DNA from: Prosthecobacter dejongeii
GTDB taxonomy: Bacteria > Verrucomicrobiota > Verrucomicrobiia > Verrucomicrobiales > Verrucomicrobiaceae
DNA: 64,000 bases
Direction of reading: 5' to 3'
NCBI RefSeq assembly: GCF_014203045.1
Contig: NZ_JACHIF010000002.1
Span: 1-64,000, forward strand
The stretch's first letter is position 1. Each line of letters starts with the position of its first letter. Positions 8,980 through 17,896 of the stretch are shown here, in pieces. Both the position numbers and the translations under genes were made by a program. The notes beneath the pieces were generated by a model. It did no database searches and was not told where the DNA came from. It worked only from the letters and a program-made list of their open reading frames with translations.

Positions 8980-10530
8980 ATGCGCCTTGTCACCACGCTG
9001 TTTCTTTTGTCTCTCACCACCGCCCTGGCTGACTGGCCTCAATGGCGGGGTCCTTCCCGCGATGGTGTTTCTACCGATACCACGCCGATTGCGGAAACCT
9101 TCCCCGAAGCTGGCCTGACCAAAGTGTGGGAAAGTGACTTCATTCCTAGCGATCACCTCGGCGGTCACGGGAGTCCCGTCATTGCTGGGGAGCAGGCCTT
9201 TATTTCCGTGGTCTGGCATGACAAGGTGTCTTCCGAGAAGCGTGAGATTGATAGTGAGGTCATGCAGCAGATGAACTACCGCGGTGTCTCGCCTGAACTG
9301 ATGAAGAAAATGGAAGCGGATCGCCTTTCCATGCCTGCCATGCGTGGCTCCAAACTGGACGAATGGCTGATAGCTTGGCGCAAGGAAAACCTCACGCCTA
9401 AAGAAGACGTGAGTCTAGGGAAATGGGCCGAGTCACGCTTCAAGGCCGGGAAGAGCGCGCTCCCTTTGGAAGAACTAAGCCGGGTGGCTAAGCGTGAAGG
9501 AAAACCTTTCTCCGATGTGGATGAACTCAAGCAGTGGATGGAAGACGAAAAATTCTCTCAAGCTGTCAAAGACAAGCTGATGACTGCTGTGCCAAATACG
9601 ATCAAGGTGGCAAAGGACGTGGTTGTCTTCCTGGACTTGAACACAGGCAAGCAAGTTTGGAAGTTTGAGGTGGAGGGAAAGCCCACCGGACGCAGCTCCA
9701 GCAGCACCGCAGCTGTGGTTGATGAAAAAGTGTATGCCGCAGGTAGCACGCATCTTTATTGCCTGAACCAAAAGGATGGCCAAATGATCTGGAAAGCTGC
9801 GCTGCCAGCGGGTGGACCTGCCGCGTCTCCGTTAGTCATCGGCGACAGTGTTTACATGGCCGCAGGGCGTGCCCAGGCCTTTTCCACAAAAGATGGCCAA
9901 CTGCTGTGGGAGCAAAAGGAAGCTAAAGGTAATACAGGCAGCCCTACGCTGTGGACACCAACTTCAGGGGCGCCTGTGCTGCTGATCGTCGGGGCCAATG
10001 CGGTGTATGGTCTTTCACCAGCGGATGGCAAGGTTCTGTGGACGGCGGAAGGCGGTGGCCAGTCCACTCCAGTGACACAGGGAGATTGGCTGGTCGTTTA
10101 CAGTGGTGCCAAGGATGTGGGATTGCGCGCTTACCAATACGTGAAGGATGCTGCGCCCAAGGCGGTGTGGTCGCACTTTTGGGTAACGATGCGATACAGC
10201 GGTAGCCCCATCATCCATGAAAATCACGTGTACCTCACCTGCGGGGGGAAGCACCAGTGTGTGGAGCTGGCCACTGGCAAAGTGACATGGCTGGAAAACG
10301 AAGTGAACAGCACTATTACCTCACCCATCATAGCGGATGGCAAACTCCTCGTTTATGAAAATAACGGCACGCATTTACGCATCGTCAAAGCTCAACCTGG
10401 TGCCTACCAACAGCTAGCCCGGGCGAAAGTGGAGGGGATGGGCTGCTCTTCCCCCGCCCTGAGTCATGGCAAGCTTATTGTTAGGCAACGCGAGAAGTTG
10501 GTTTGCTTTGATCTACGCCCCCAGAAATGA
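8980..10530 (+). CDS. Secreted PQQ-like beta-propeller protein
   Basis: 516 residues. A signal peptide (to about residue 17, ALA) is followed by WPQWRGPSRDGVS, the start signature of a large family of exported PQQ_2-repeat proteins common in Planctomycetota and Verrucomicrobiota. Blade motifs recur: VVFLDLNTGKQVWKFE, LYCLNQKDGQMIWKAAL, AFSTKDGQLLWEQKE, VYGLSPADGKVLWTAE and CVELATGKVTWLE. A helical charged insertion of about 120 residues (about 75-200) lies between the first and second strands of the propeller. The catalytic residues of quinoprotein dehydrogenases are not evident, so it may be a binding or scaffold propeller. The stop overlaps the next start as ATGA, indicating coupled translation with the chorismate mutase gene. 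Confidence 0.88.
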   Translation: MRLVTTLFLLSLTTALADWPQWRGPSRDGVSTDTTPIAETFPEAGLTKVWESDFIPSDHLGGHGSPVIAGEQAFISVVWHDKVSSEKREIDSEVMQQMNYRGVSPELMKKMEADRLSMPAMRGSKLDEWLIAWRKENLTPKEDVSLGKWAESRFKAGKSALPLEELSRVAKREGKPFSDVDELKQWMEDEKFSQAVKDKLMTAVPNTIKVAKDVVVFLDLNTGKQVWKFEVEGKPTGRSSSSTAAVVDEKVYAAGSTHLYCLNQKDGQMIWKAALPAGGPAASPLVIGDSVYMAAGRAQAFSTKDGQLLWEQKEAKGNTGSPTLWTPTSGAPVLLIVGANAVYGLSPADGKVLWTAEGGGQSTPVTQGDWLVVYSGAKDVGLRAYQYVKDAAPKAVWSHFWVTMRYSGSPIIHENHVYLTCGGKHQCVELATGKVTWLENEVNSTITSPIIADGKLLVYENNGTHLRIVKAQPGAYQQLARAKVEGMGCSSPALSHGKLIVRQREKLVCFDLRPQK

Positions 10531-11114
10531 AAGTGAACCACTCAAGAGCTGAAGAGATGTGGGAAAAAAGAACTCAAAAATTGTCTCGTTCGTGGTTGGG
10601 CCTGTATGCTTTTTTTGCGTTTATTTCCCTGGGATGGGCGGATGAAAAAGCGCCAAATTCATTGACCTTGCTTGTCGCTGAGCGTTTGTCTTGGATGGAT
10701 GAAGTGGCAGAGGTGAAGCGTGCCAAAGCTGCACCTATTTCGGATCCAGTGCGTGAGGAGGTGCTACTTCAGGCGATGGAAAAGCAGGGGAAGGAGGCTG
10801 GCCTACCACCGGAGCGTGTGCGGCAGTTCTTTGCCTGCCAGATCCTGGCCGCCAAGGCCTTTCAGGAGGACTGGCTGTCACGCCCCAAGCCTGAATCCTG
10901 GAGGGACCGACCCTTGCCAGATCTGACCACGGAAGTGCGGCCGCGTTTGGATGACATCGGCCATAGAATGATCGCTGCACTCGTTCACAGTCGACAGTCT
11001 GGGGATGCAGGCCTCATTGTTCGTCACACCCGTGATGCGTTGCAGCAGCAGGGGTATGCGGAGGTCGTCATTGACTACGTCATTCAAGGGGTGAAAGCAG
11101 GCCTCTCCCCCTAA
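10527..11114 (+). CDS. Exported chorismate mutase (AroQ-gamma type)
   Basis: 195 residues. After a signal-like stretch (about residues 20-37, LGLYAFFAFISLGWA) comes an all-helical domain matching periplasmic AroQ-gamma chorismate mutases: ERLSWMDEVAEVKRAK, ISDPVREEVLLQ, LPPERVRQFFACQILAAKAFQ. The candidate active-site residues Arg53, Lys64, Asp73, Arg76 and Gln105 sit at the expected spacing. The enzyme converts chorismate to prephenate; why bacteria export it is unclear. The first ATG overlaps the propeller stop. An ATG at 10557 (residue 11) gives a neater signal peptide and may be the real start. The pair is transcribed together and ends at a hairpin shared with the convergent DUF1015 gene. 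Confidence 0.85.
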   Translation: MKVNHSRAEEMWEKRTQKLSRSWLGLYAFFAFISLGWADEKAPNSLTLLVAERLSWMDEVAEVKRAKAAPISDPVREEVLLQAMEKQGKEAGLPPERVRQFFACQILAAKAFQEDWLSRPKPESWRDRPLPDLTTEVRPRLDDIGHRMIAALVHSRQSGDAGLIVRHTRDALQQQGYAEVVIDYVIQGVKAGLSP

Positions 11115-11152
11115 CAAAAAATGCCGGACAAGGAGATTCCTCGTCCGGCATT
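11115..11152. terminator. Hairpin terminator between convergent genes
   Basis: An inverted repeat (11120-11129 with 11143-11152) extends through AGGA/TCCT into a small loop after one mismatch. The A-run at 11116-11121 gives the minus-strand transcript (DUF1015 gene) a T-run straight after the stem. The plus strand has only TTGTGTGG, so termination there is weaker. Confidence 0.75.
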
Positions 11153-11167
11153 GTGTGGAAGGTTCTT

Positions 11168-12397
11168 TTAGAACGTGTGAATGAAGAGGCCTGAGCGAAG
11201 CTTCGGCTCAAACCACGTGCTCTTTGGCGGCATGATCTGGGTGGCGTCGGAGATCGCCATGAGCTGATCCACCGTCACAGGATACATGCTGAAGGCCACA
11301 GCGTGGTCCCCACCATCCACCAGTTTTTCCAATTCAGCTGTGCCGCGGATCCCGCCGATGAAGTCAATGCGCTTGCTGGTACGCGGGTCATCAATGCCGA
11401 GGAGAGGTTTTAGAAGATTGTCTTGCAGGATGCTGACATCCAATTGGTCAATCGGGCTAGCCTCCGCATCCGCCTTCCATTCCAAGTCATACCACTGGCC
11501 TGCTAGATACATGCTGGCATGTCCAGGCTTGGTCGGGGATTTGACATCGGTTTTAGAGACTTTGAAAATCTTACCCACTTGAGCTAAAAAGCTGTCGTGA
11601 TCATGACCATTCAGGTCTTTCACGGCGCGATTGTAGGGCAGGATGTTCAGCTCATTTCCCGGGAACAGCACGCAGAGGAACCAGTTATAATCTTCCGTCC
11701 CATTGTGTTCAGGGTTGGAGGCCTTGCGCTGCTTGCTTACGCGGAAAGCGCTCGCGGCGCGATGGTGGCCATCTGCCACATAAGCGGCGGGGACTTGATG
11801 CGAAAACAGCTTCTCAATGTCTGCCGATGTGCCCACGGGCAGACGCCAGACTTGATGACGTACACCATCTGGTGCGGTGAAATCATGCACAGGATCATTG
11901 CTGAGACGGAAATCATTGACGATCATGTCAATCGCTGGGACACCGCGATAGGTCAGGAAGATAGGCCCCGTATTGGCACTCAATGAGTCCACAAGGCGGG
12001 TTCGGTCATCTTCTTTATCCTGGCGGGTCTTCTCGTGCTTTTTGATGACGTCGTTTTCGTAATCTTCAGTGTGGCAGACGCCGACGAGTCCGGTCTGGCT
12101 GTGCTCGCCGATGGTCTGACGATACAGATAAAGGCTGGGAGCCGTTTCCCGTACTAAAGCGCCTTCAGCTTGCAGTTTTTCAAAGTTTTCGCGGGCTTTG
12201 ACATAGACTTCTGGGGAATAGGGATCCACCTCCAGGGGGAGATCAATCTCTGCTCGGTCCACGTGGAGGAGGTTCAGCGGCTTGTCATGAGCGAGGGCAT
12301 AGGACTCCTCACGATTGACAACATCGTAAGGCACCGCCGCAACATCAGCGGCGTGTTCTGGGGCTGGTACGAGACCTTGGAATGAACGAAAGCGCAT
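11168..12397 (-). CDS. DUF1015 family protein
   Basis: 409 residues covering the whole DUF1015 (PF06245) length. It begins MRFRSFQGLVPAPEHAADVAAVPYDVV, the standard opening of the family, and has NLLHVDR, SLYLYRQ, KKHEKTRQDKEDDRTRLVDS, GPIFLTYR and YVADGHHRAASAFR. The HEKT and DGHHR motifs are the most conserved parts of the family. No signal peptide, so cytosolic. The biochemical role is not established for most members. The gene is alone on its strand, with a 262-bp gap before the divergent flippase gene and a hairpin terminator after it. Confidence 0.9.
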   Translation of the reverse strand: MRFRSFQGLVPAPEHAADVAAVPYDVVNREESYALAHDKPLNLLHVDRAEIDLPLEVDPYSPEVYVKARENFEKLQAEGALVRETAPSLYLYRQTIGEHSQTGLVGVCHTEDYENDVIKKHEKTRQDKEDDRTRLVDSLSANTGPIFLTYRGVPAIDMIVNDFRLSNDPVHDFTAPDGVRHQVWRLPVGTSADIEKLFSHQVPAAYVADGHHRAASAFRVSKQRKASNPEHNGTEDYNWFLCVLFPGNELNILPYNRAVKDLNGHDHDSFLAQVGKIFKVSKTDVKSPTKPGHASMYLAGQWYDLEWKADAEASPIDQLDVSILQDNLLKPLLGIDDPRTSKRIDFIGGIRGTAELEKLVDGGDHAVAFSMYPVTVDQLMAISDATQIMPPKSTWFEPKLRSGLFIHTF

Positions 12398-12542
12398 GGG
12401 ACGGGCACCCTTGGCGGGGTGAGGGGAGGCGTCAAGCGACGCCGTGGACGTTTTGAGCTTTCGGAAAATGTGTCAATCTGAGGAATGTTTTCTGTAAACG
12501 GGTTGGCGGATCATGAATCACTGCTATCCATCAGCCGTCGGC

Positions 12543-12570
12543 TTGAGGTTGACAATTTGAGGTGCCTCAA
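12543..12570. promoter_or_regulatory. Candidate operator/promoter upstream of the glycan cluster
   Basis: The 262-bp gap between the DUF1015 gene and the flippase gene holds TTGAGG at 12543-12548, a TTGACA hexamer at 12549-12554 and a palindrome TTGAGG-TG-CCTCAA at 12557-12570. The half-site is therefore present twice in direct and once in inverted orientation around a consensus-like -35 box. No convincing -10 box lies 16-18 bp further on. A repressor or activator site is a reasonable reading but rests on the pattern alone. Confidence 0.3.
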
Positions 12571-12659
12571 GCGCAATGGCGACCCCATGTTTGATGAGAT
12601 GATCTATTTTGGATGAAGATGAATGGTGATAAAGAACGCCCAATGCTGAAGTTTTTCTG

Positions 12660-14180
12660 ATGAGTCTAGGCCGACATCTCCTTCGCGGTTCCGGTGCCAA
12701 TTTGCTGGATCACATGGTCAAGATCGTGGTGGTTTTTTACACCGCTCCTTTGATGCTGCAATGCCTGACGGATGATGGCTACGGCTCGTGGCTTTTGGCC
12801 ATGAATGTCATCAGTTTCTTTCTTCTACTCGACCTTGGCGTCACGCTGGCGAGCACACGGTACTTCGCGATGGCGGTGGGTTCAGGGGATGAATCTCGGG
12901 AAGGAGCTGTATTGTCGGTATCGCGACACTTTTTTCAGGTCATCGGTATTTCGATCTTCGTCTGCACGATGGCGTCGCTGCCTCTCATGCCGTGGCTAGC
13001 TTCGCATGCCTTTTCCCCACTGGAGGTGACCATGCCTCTGGCGGTGTGTGGCACCACGACGGCTCTGCGATTTATTTTCCGGATGCCGATGGTCCTGCTA
13101 CGTGCCCACGTGCGCTATGACTTGCTAGCCTGGTGCTCCATCGGGAGGTCTCTTTTCCAGGTGGTGATGATGACGGTGGCTTTACGTTCGGGATTCGGTC
13201 TTATTGGCGCGGCGGTGGCGCATGGTTCAGGGGACTGCCTTGAACTGGGGTTGCAGACTTTGATGGCCCGCCGTCTCAAGCGCCCGAGTGTGGAAGGTTT
13301 GCCGCATGAGTTGACGCAAAAAACGCGACGTGAGCTCTTCAGTTACTGCAACTCCCTGTTGTTACTGAATGTGGGGGAGAGTTTTCGTATTCAGGTGAAT
13401 CCCTTCCTGATCAGCAAGATGAGTGGCTTGGCTGAGGTGCCGGTTTATTCGATCGGCATGAGGTTGATCACGATTCTCGAAGATGTGGTCAATGCGCTTT
13501 TCGGGGGACAAGTTTTGGCGGCTTTTAGCCAACTGCATGGGGCCGATAATCAAGAGGCCCTGCGTGATCAATTCCGGAAGGTCACGCGTTTAACGGTGAT
13601 TTTTTCCGCGTGGGCTGTAGGTGGCTTGGCGTTTTTCGGAGAAGCTTTTTTCAAACGCTGGATGGGGGCCGATTTTGGTCGTGCGCATGATGTCATGTTG
13701 ATTCTGGCTTTTCCGTATGGGTTGCGTTTCATGCAGTACCCCGCGCACAGTCTGCTCTACACACTTAATAAACAGCGCTGGCTGGTGTGGGCGAATTTCC
13801 TCGGGGGCGTGGTGACCGTCATTTGCGCGCTGATTTTAGGTCCGATCTGGGGCGTTCGTGGTGTGGTGATGGGCACAGCGTTGGAAATGTGTGTCTTTTA
13901 TCTTTTAGTGATGCCGTGGCTCATTCGTGATTATGCGAAGTTGAATCCCTTGTATTATCTCTTTGGCATGGTTTTGGGGCCGATGTTGCTTTCTCTGATC
14001 TTACCCAGCATTTACGCATGGTGGGCGCTCAGCTGGCTGACGCCTGATTATGGTGAATTGTTCTTTTGCAGTGTCGGCTACACGCTGGTGTTTGCCGTGA
14101 CCGTGCCATGGTTAGCCTTCGATGCTACAACACGACAAACTCTCTGGAGGAAGCTGCTGAAGCGGGCACCCTCTGTGTAA
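12660..14180 (+). CDS. Lipid-linked oligosaccharide flippase (Wzx/PST-like)
   Basis: 506 residues with about 12-14 transmembrane helices over the full length and the pattern of the polysaccharide transporter/MOP superfamily. The N-terminus (LLRGSGANLLDHMVKIVVVFYTAPLML) and the centre (SYCNSLLLLNVGESFRIQVNPFLISKMSGLAEVPVYSIGMRLI) match Wzx-type flippases. These move undecaprenyl-pyrophosphate-linked repeat units across the inner membrane. It is the first gene of a glycan cluster running to about 22.9 kb on the plus strand, followed by glycosyltransferases. The ATG at 12660 follows an in-frame stop (TGATG), fixing the upstream limit closely. Confidence 0.85.
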   Translation: MSLGRHLLRGSGANLLDHMVKIVVVFYTAPLMLQCLTDDGYGSWLLAMNVISFFLLLDLGVTLASTRYFAMAVGSGDESREGAVLSVSRHFFQVIGISIFVCTMASLPLMPWLASHAFSPLEVTMPLAVCGTTTALRFIFRMPMVLLRAHVRYDLLAWCSIGRSLFQVVMMTVALRSGFGLIGAAVAHGSGDCLELGLQTLMARRLKRPSVEGLPHELTQKTRRELFSYCNSLLLLNVGESFRIQVNPFLISKMSGLAEVPVYSIGMRLITILEDVVNALFGGQVLAAFSQLHGADNQEALRDQFRKVTRLTVIFSAWAVGGLAFFGEAFFKRWMGADFGRAHDVMLILAFPYGLRFMQYPAHSLLYTLNKQRWLVWANFLGGVVTVICALILGPIWGVRGVVMGTALEMCVFYLLVMPWLIRDYAKLNPLYYLFGMVLGPMLLSLILPSIYAWWALSWLTPDYGELFFCSVGYTLVFAVTVPWLAFDATTRQTLWRKLLKRAPSV

Positions 14181-14556
14181 GCCTGCAATAGTGAATTCAC
14201 ATCTTTCTATTCAGGTCGAATTGATGGGGCGTGTGAGGAAATGAGTGAGGTTTTTATGAGGAATTTAGCCTTTAAAATGCTAGATATTCGTTGATAACGT
14301 TGAGTCTATTCTTCAGTCGCTTTCAGTCTTAAGGTCTCATGAAATCCCGGCATCCCAGATTCACGCGTGCATTTTATGGAGAAGGTGTGATTGCGCTCTG
14401 TCAAAAGTACATGCATTAGCAGTGAAAAGAGTGATTCATGAACCCTCCAGTTTCGACCAGCCGATTTCCCTGTTGAACACGGGGTTTAATCAGTGGGCGG
14501 GATTGCCTGGGTGGATGATGAAGGATTTGAAATCGGTCGAGAGAGTCCTGTAGTTT
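14181..14556. other. 376-bp intergenic region, no confident gene
   Basis: Between the flippase and the first GT4 gene. The plus strand holds a 43-codon open frame from a GTG at 14422 to a TAG at 14551-14553, and a 27-codon ATG frame at 14339. Neither has a recognisable motif or a good ribosome-binding site. No hairpin with a T-run and no tRNA-like fold was found. It could carry a promoter for the downstream genes or a gene remnant. Confidence 0.5.
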
Positions 14557-15834
14557 ATGGGAAACCTGTCCAAAGTACTTCTGGTTTCTCATAATTTCCC
14601 GCCGACGGCGGGGCCGGAATCGAGCTTGGTGAAAATGAATGCCGAGTTTCTGCATCGGTCGGGCCTCCAGGTGCGTGTTCTTACCACTACGCAAGCTCAT
14701 GCGACGCAGGCTATGGATGCATCTCTTTTGCGTGGCTTACCCGGTGAGATCCTGATTGACCGTGTGCCGAGTCCAGAAGCCGTGGTGATGGAAAGGTCTC
14801 CTCACTGGGGACGTTTGGCGGTCTTGGGGACGGGGCGGTTTATTTTGCCGGAGGTTTATTTACCGTGGATGTTTCCTGCGACGGTTAGGGCAAAGTCCAT
14901 CGTCAAAGAATGGCGGCCTGATGTGATCTATTCCAGAGCTTCTAAGCATGTGAGCAATGTGGTGGGGTGGCGTCTGAAAAGAGCGACTGGCCTACCCTGG
15001 GTGGCTCATTTTAGCGATCCCTGGATCAGTGCTGGATTACGCTACAAAACTCTCCAGCGCATGATTGGTCTGTACTTTGAACGTAAGATTCTGCGTGATG
15101 CGGATGCTTTGGTTTTCGTCGCCCCGCAGACAGCCGAATGTGTGCTGAGTAAATATCCGCAGGAGTGGCGGCAGCGGGTTCACATCATCCCGCATGGTTA
15201 TGAGCCGCAGGCTGCGGGAGTGGGCCAATTAGACTCCCCGGGGGGAATGAGGCGTGCTCTCAAAGTGATTCATGCGGGGGCCTTTTATCCAAATTTGCGT
15301 ACGCCGGATGCTTTGATCGAGGCGCTTCGTCGTTTGGGCCGGACTCAATCTTTGGCGGGACGTTTGGAGATCACCTGTATCGGTGTAGATACCACGTGTT
15401 TCCAGCCTCAGGTGGATGCAGCAGGGGTGGGCGATGTGCTGAAACTCCAAGGTGGCGTGCCTTTTGATGAATGTCAGCGGCAAATTGCGAGCAGTGACCT
15501 CACCCTGATCATTGATATGCCCGGCCATGGTGGCGTCTTTTTGCCAACGAAGTTGATCGAAGCCTTTGCGTATGATCATCCTGTTTTGGGATTGGCGGAG
15601 AAAAAAAGTGCTGTCGCGGATGTCCTTCGTGAGACCCATTTGCATTGGGCTGATTCGAAGGATCCAGACCACATCGCACGGTGTCTGGCCCAGTTGCTAG
15701 AGGCGTGGGAGTCTGGACGTTGGGGGCTGACAGCGGCTCAACGACAGGGCATGGATCGTTTCCATATTGATCGTATCAACCAGCCCTTGCTCGGCATCCT
15801 GAGAAAGGTAACGGAGGCTGGATATCGCGCCTAG
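14557..15834 (+). CDS. GT4-type glycosyltransferase (paralogue of the one at 20520)
   Basis: 425 residues with the GT-B layout of family 4 transferases. The N-terminal domain begins VLLVSHNFPPTAGPESSLV and contains VIYSRASKHVSNVV and WVAHFSDPWIS. The C-terminal nucleotide-sugar domain has VHIIPHGYEP, HAGAFYPNLRTPD, CIGVDTTCFQPQVD and GGVFLPTKLIEAFAYDHPVLGL. The last stretch replaces the usual E-x7-E motif region. It probably adds a hexose to a lipid-linked glycan at the inner face of the inner membrane. Its motif set is shared with the transferase at 20520-21818, so the two look like a duplication within the cluster. The next gene starts 7 nt after its stop. Confidence 0.88.
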   Translation: MGNLSKVLLVSHNFPPTAGPESSLVKMNAEFLHRSGLQVRVLTTTQAHATQAMDASLLRGLPGEILIDRVPSPEAVVMERSPHWGRLAVLGTGRFILPEVYLPWMFPATVRAKSIVKEWRPDVIYSRASKHVSNVVGWRLKRATGLPWVAHFSDPWISAGLRYKTLQRMIGLYFERKILRDADALVFVAPQTAECVLSKYPQEWRQRVHIIPHGYEPQAAGVGQLDSPGGMRRALKVIHAGAFYPNLRTPDALIEALRRLGRTQSLAGRLEITCIGVDTTCFQPQVDAAGVGDVLKLQGGVPFDECQRQIASSDLTLIIDMPGHGGVFLPTKLIEAFAYDHPVLGLAEKKSAVADVLRETHLHWADSKDPDHIARCLAQLLEAWESGRWGLTAAQRQGMDRFHIDRINQPLLGILRKVTEAGYRA

Positions 15835-15841
15835 AAATGCC

Positions 15842-16786
15842 ATGAATACCCTTCCTGGAGTCACGGTCATCATCACCGCGTATAACTATGGGCGCTATCT
15901 GGGCGATGCGATCTCCTCGGCTTTAGCACAGACTTATCCCGCACTTGAAGTGCTGGTCATTGACGATGGATCCACCGACAACACGCCGGAAGTCGCGGCT
16001 GCTTTCGGGGACCGTATCCGTTATGTGAGGCAGGCCAATGCAGGGGTGTCACGCACACGCAATGCGGGGCTGACTTTAGCCTCCCATGAATGGGTGGTGT
16101 TTTTAGATGCAGATGATGCTCTTTTTCCCTGGATGGTGGAAGTGGCTGTGCAGGCAGCTTTAAATGAGCGGGAAGCGCCTGCCGTGGTGATGGGGGAGTG
16201 GGTGGAATGGAGGGAAGGTGCTGAATCTGCCGAAGACTACACTCAAAAAGCCAGTTCACAGGTTAGCCTGGTGAATGTGCGCATGTTGATTCTGCGCAAT
16301 ACCCTCGCGCCTACAGCGCTGTTGCGTAAAAGTGTGTTGCTGGAATTGGGTGGGTACGATGCCTCTGTCGGTGGTGCTGAGGATCGGGATATGTGGATCC
16401 GCATCGCGGCCCGTTATCATTTCATTTTATTGGATCAGGTTTTCTATCGTTTCCGGTTAGGCGCGACCAGTCTATCTCATCAGCCGCAAAAGCAGGAGAT
16501 CGTAACTCAACGAGTTTTGGAGAAAGCGAGAAATAATCCAGACATCACCCAGCCATTCTGGGTGTGGCGTGAATCTGCCGCCGTGCAGCTTTATCAAAGC
16601 GCGATGAACTACTCCATGGCAGGGCTGCATGGTAAAGCGTTGGCTTTAGTCTTGCAGTCTGTCTGGCTGTGGCCCTGGTTGAGTGGAGATCACCGTCCAG
16701 CCTGGCCATCTTTAGCACGGCTGCGTTTTCTCATACGCCATCTTCAATTTTCGTTGTTGGGCCGTCAAACCAAAGCCGTCCGTTGA
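15842..16786 (+). CDS. GT2-family glycosyltransferase
   Basis: 314 residues with a GT-A family 2 fold. It opens VTVIITAYNYGRYLGDAISSALAQTYPALEVLVIDDGSTD and then has WVVFLDADDALFPW, the DxD-type metal/nucleotide site, followed by GGYDASVGGAEDRDMWIRIA, which carries the catalytic-base region (ED). Such enzymes transfer a sugar from UDP- or GDP-sugar to a growing glycan in the cytosol. No transmembrane helix. It starts 7 nt after the GT4 stop and is certainly co-transcribed with it. A 263-bp gap follows, in which I see no gene or terminator. Confidence 0.92.
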   Translation: MNTLPGVTVIITAYNYGRYLGDAISSALAQTYPALEVLVIDDGSTDNTPEVAAAFGDRIRYVRQANAGVSRTRNAGLTLASHEWVVFLDADDALFPWMVEVAVQAALNEREAPAVVMGEWVEWREGAESAEDYTQKASSQVSLVNVRMLILRNTLAPTALLRKSVLLELGGYDASVGGAEDRDMWIRIAARYHFILLDQVFYRFRLGATSLSHQPQKQEIVTQRVLEKARNNPDITQPFWVWRESAAVQLYQSAMNYSMAGLHGKALALVLQSVWLWPWLSGDHRPAWPSLARLRFLIRHLQFSLLGRQTKAVR

Positions 16787-17049
16787 AATGATTTTAGACA
16801 GGTTATCAAAAAGAGGGGCCGATTGAAAAAGCGGACGCGGGCGGATGTGTGGCAAGGCAAAAGCGCAGTCTGCTATCTTCATGAAAATAGCCAAGTCCCG
16901 CTTGCGGTGAATGCCCATCGTCCCGACCCCAGCGCCGCTTTTCGGACTCTCTTTTGAAACCGGCCTAGAATCAAGTTTTGGCGTAGAAGCCGCTAAGCAT
17001 TCTCTCCGATGGAAGGTTTGCATTTAAAAATCTACGTATAGAGTGAACC

Positions 17050-17844
17050 ATGGCTTTAAAACGAGAAACAGATGCTCTCAATCATAGCTGCTACCTCGGA
17101 AAAGAGGTGGCGGAACGATGGGCAAAAAAGCAGTACGTCATGCCGGAGGAGCAAGCCTTTCTCAATGACTTTGGCCAGGAAATAAAAGGTGCTAAAATTC
17201 TGGATATCGGTATCGGAGGTGGTCGCTCCACTCGCTTCTTATTGCCTTTGGCCAGTGAATACGTGGGGGTGGATTATTCTCCAGACATGATCGAGATCGC
17301 TGGGGCTTGCTTTCCAGGGGCTAGGCTGGAGGTGAGGGATGCGCGAGATCTTTCTGCTTATGCAGACGGGGAGTTCGATTTTGTGTTATTTTCATTCAAT
17401 GGCATCGACTGCCTGGCCCACGAGGGGCGCATGCAGACGCTGAAGGAGATGTACCGCGTCTTGAAACCGGGGGGATTGTTTGCTCTTTCCAGCCATAACC
17501 GTCAGCAACCCAAAGCAAATCCTTACGCACTGAAATACTTGTACCGTTCCAAACATCCAGGGCGCATGTGGAAATTTATCCTGCTTTATTTGGAAGGTAT
17601 TCGCTCCTGGAAAAGAACGGCTGCATCTGCCATCGATTGTGAAGAGTATGCGCTGCGTCATGACAGTGGCAATACATTCTCAGCTCCGCATTATTACATC
17701 ACCAAAAGCTCTTTGATCGCACAGGTGCAACCCCTGGGTTTGGAGTTGTTAGCCATTTATGATACGCAGGGCAGAAAGGTCACGGAGGAGGCTGAAGACT
17801 CGGTTTCTTCCTGGTTTCACTATGCCTTCCGAAAGGCGGTATAG
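17050..17844 (+). CDS. SAM-dependent class I methyltransferase (paralogue of the one at 18747)
   Basis: 264 residues with a Rossmann methyltransferase core: motif I ILDIGIGGGRSTRFLLP, then YVGVDYSPDMIEIA, DARDLSAYADGEFDFVLFSFNGIDC (motifs II-III) and YRVLKPGGLFALSSHN. About 100 C-terminal residues probably form a substrate cap. The neighbourhood suggests a sugar or lipid-linked-glycan target, but this is not visible in the sequence. It shares extended motifs, including the unusual FS-x-x-GIDC, with the methyltransferase at 18747-19538, from which it is separated by one gene on the opposite strand. Confidence 0.85.
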   Translation: MALKRETDALNHSCYLGKEVAERWAKKQYVMPEEQAFLNDFGQEIKGAKILDIGIGGGRSTRFLLPLASEYVGVDYSPDMIEIAGACFPGARLEVRDARDLSAYADGEFDFVLFSFNGIDCLAHEGRMQTLKEMYRVLKPGGLFALSSHNRQQPKANPYALKYLYRSKHPGRMWKFILLYLEGIRSWKRTAASAIDCEEYALRHDSGNTFSAPHYYITKSSLIAQVQPLGLELLAIYDTQGRKVTEEAEDSVSSWFHYAFRKAV

Positions 17845-17857
17845 GGAAGGCTTCTTG

Positions 17858-17888
17858 CATGTGGCTTCCAGACTACTGGAGCCACGTA
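17858..17888. repeat. Inverted repeat between convergent genes, possible terminator
   Basis: GTGGCTTCCAG (17861-17871) pairs with CTGGAGCCAC (17876-17885) with one bulged T and an ACTA loop. It sits between the ends of the convergent methyltransferase and acyltransferase-like genes. Neither strand has an immediate T-run, so it may act as an RNA end-stabilising hairpin rather than an intrinsic terminator. Confidence 0.45.
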
Positions 17889-17896
17889 GGAAGGTG

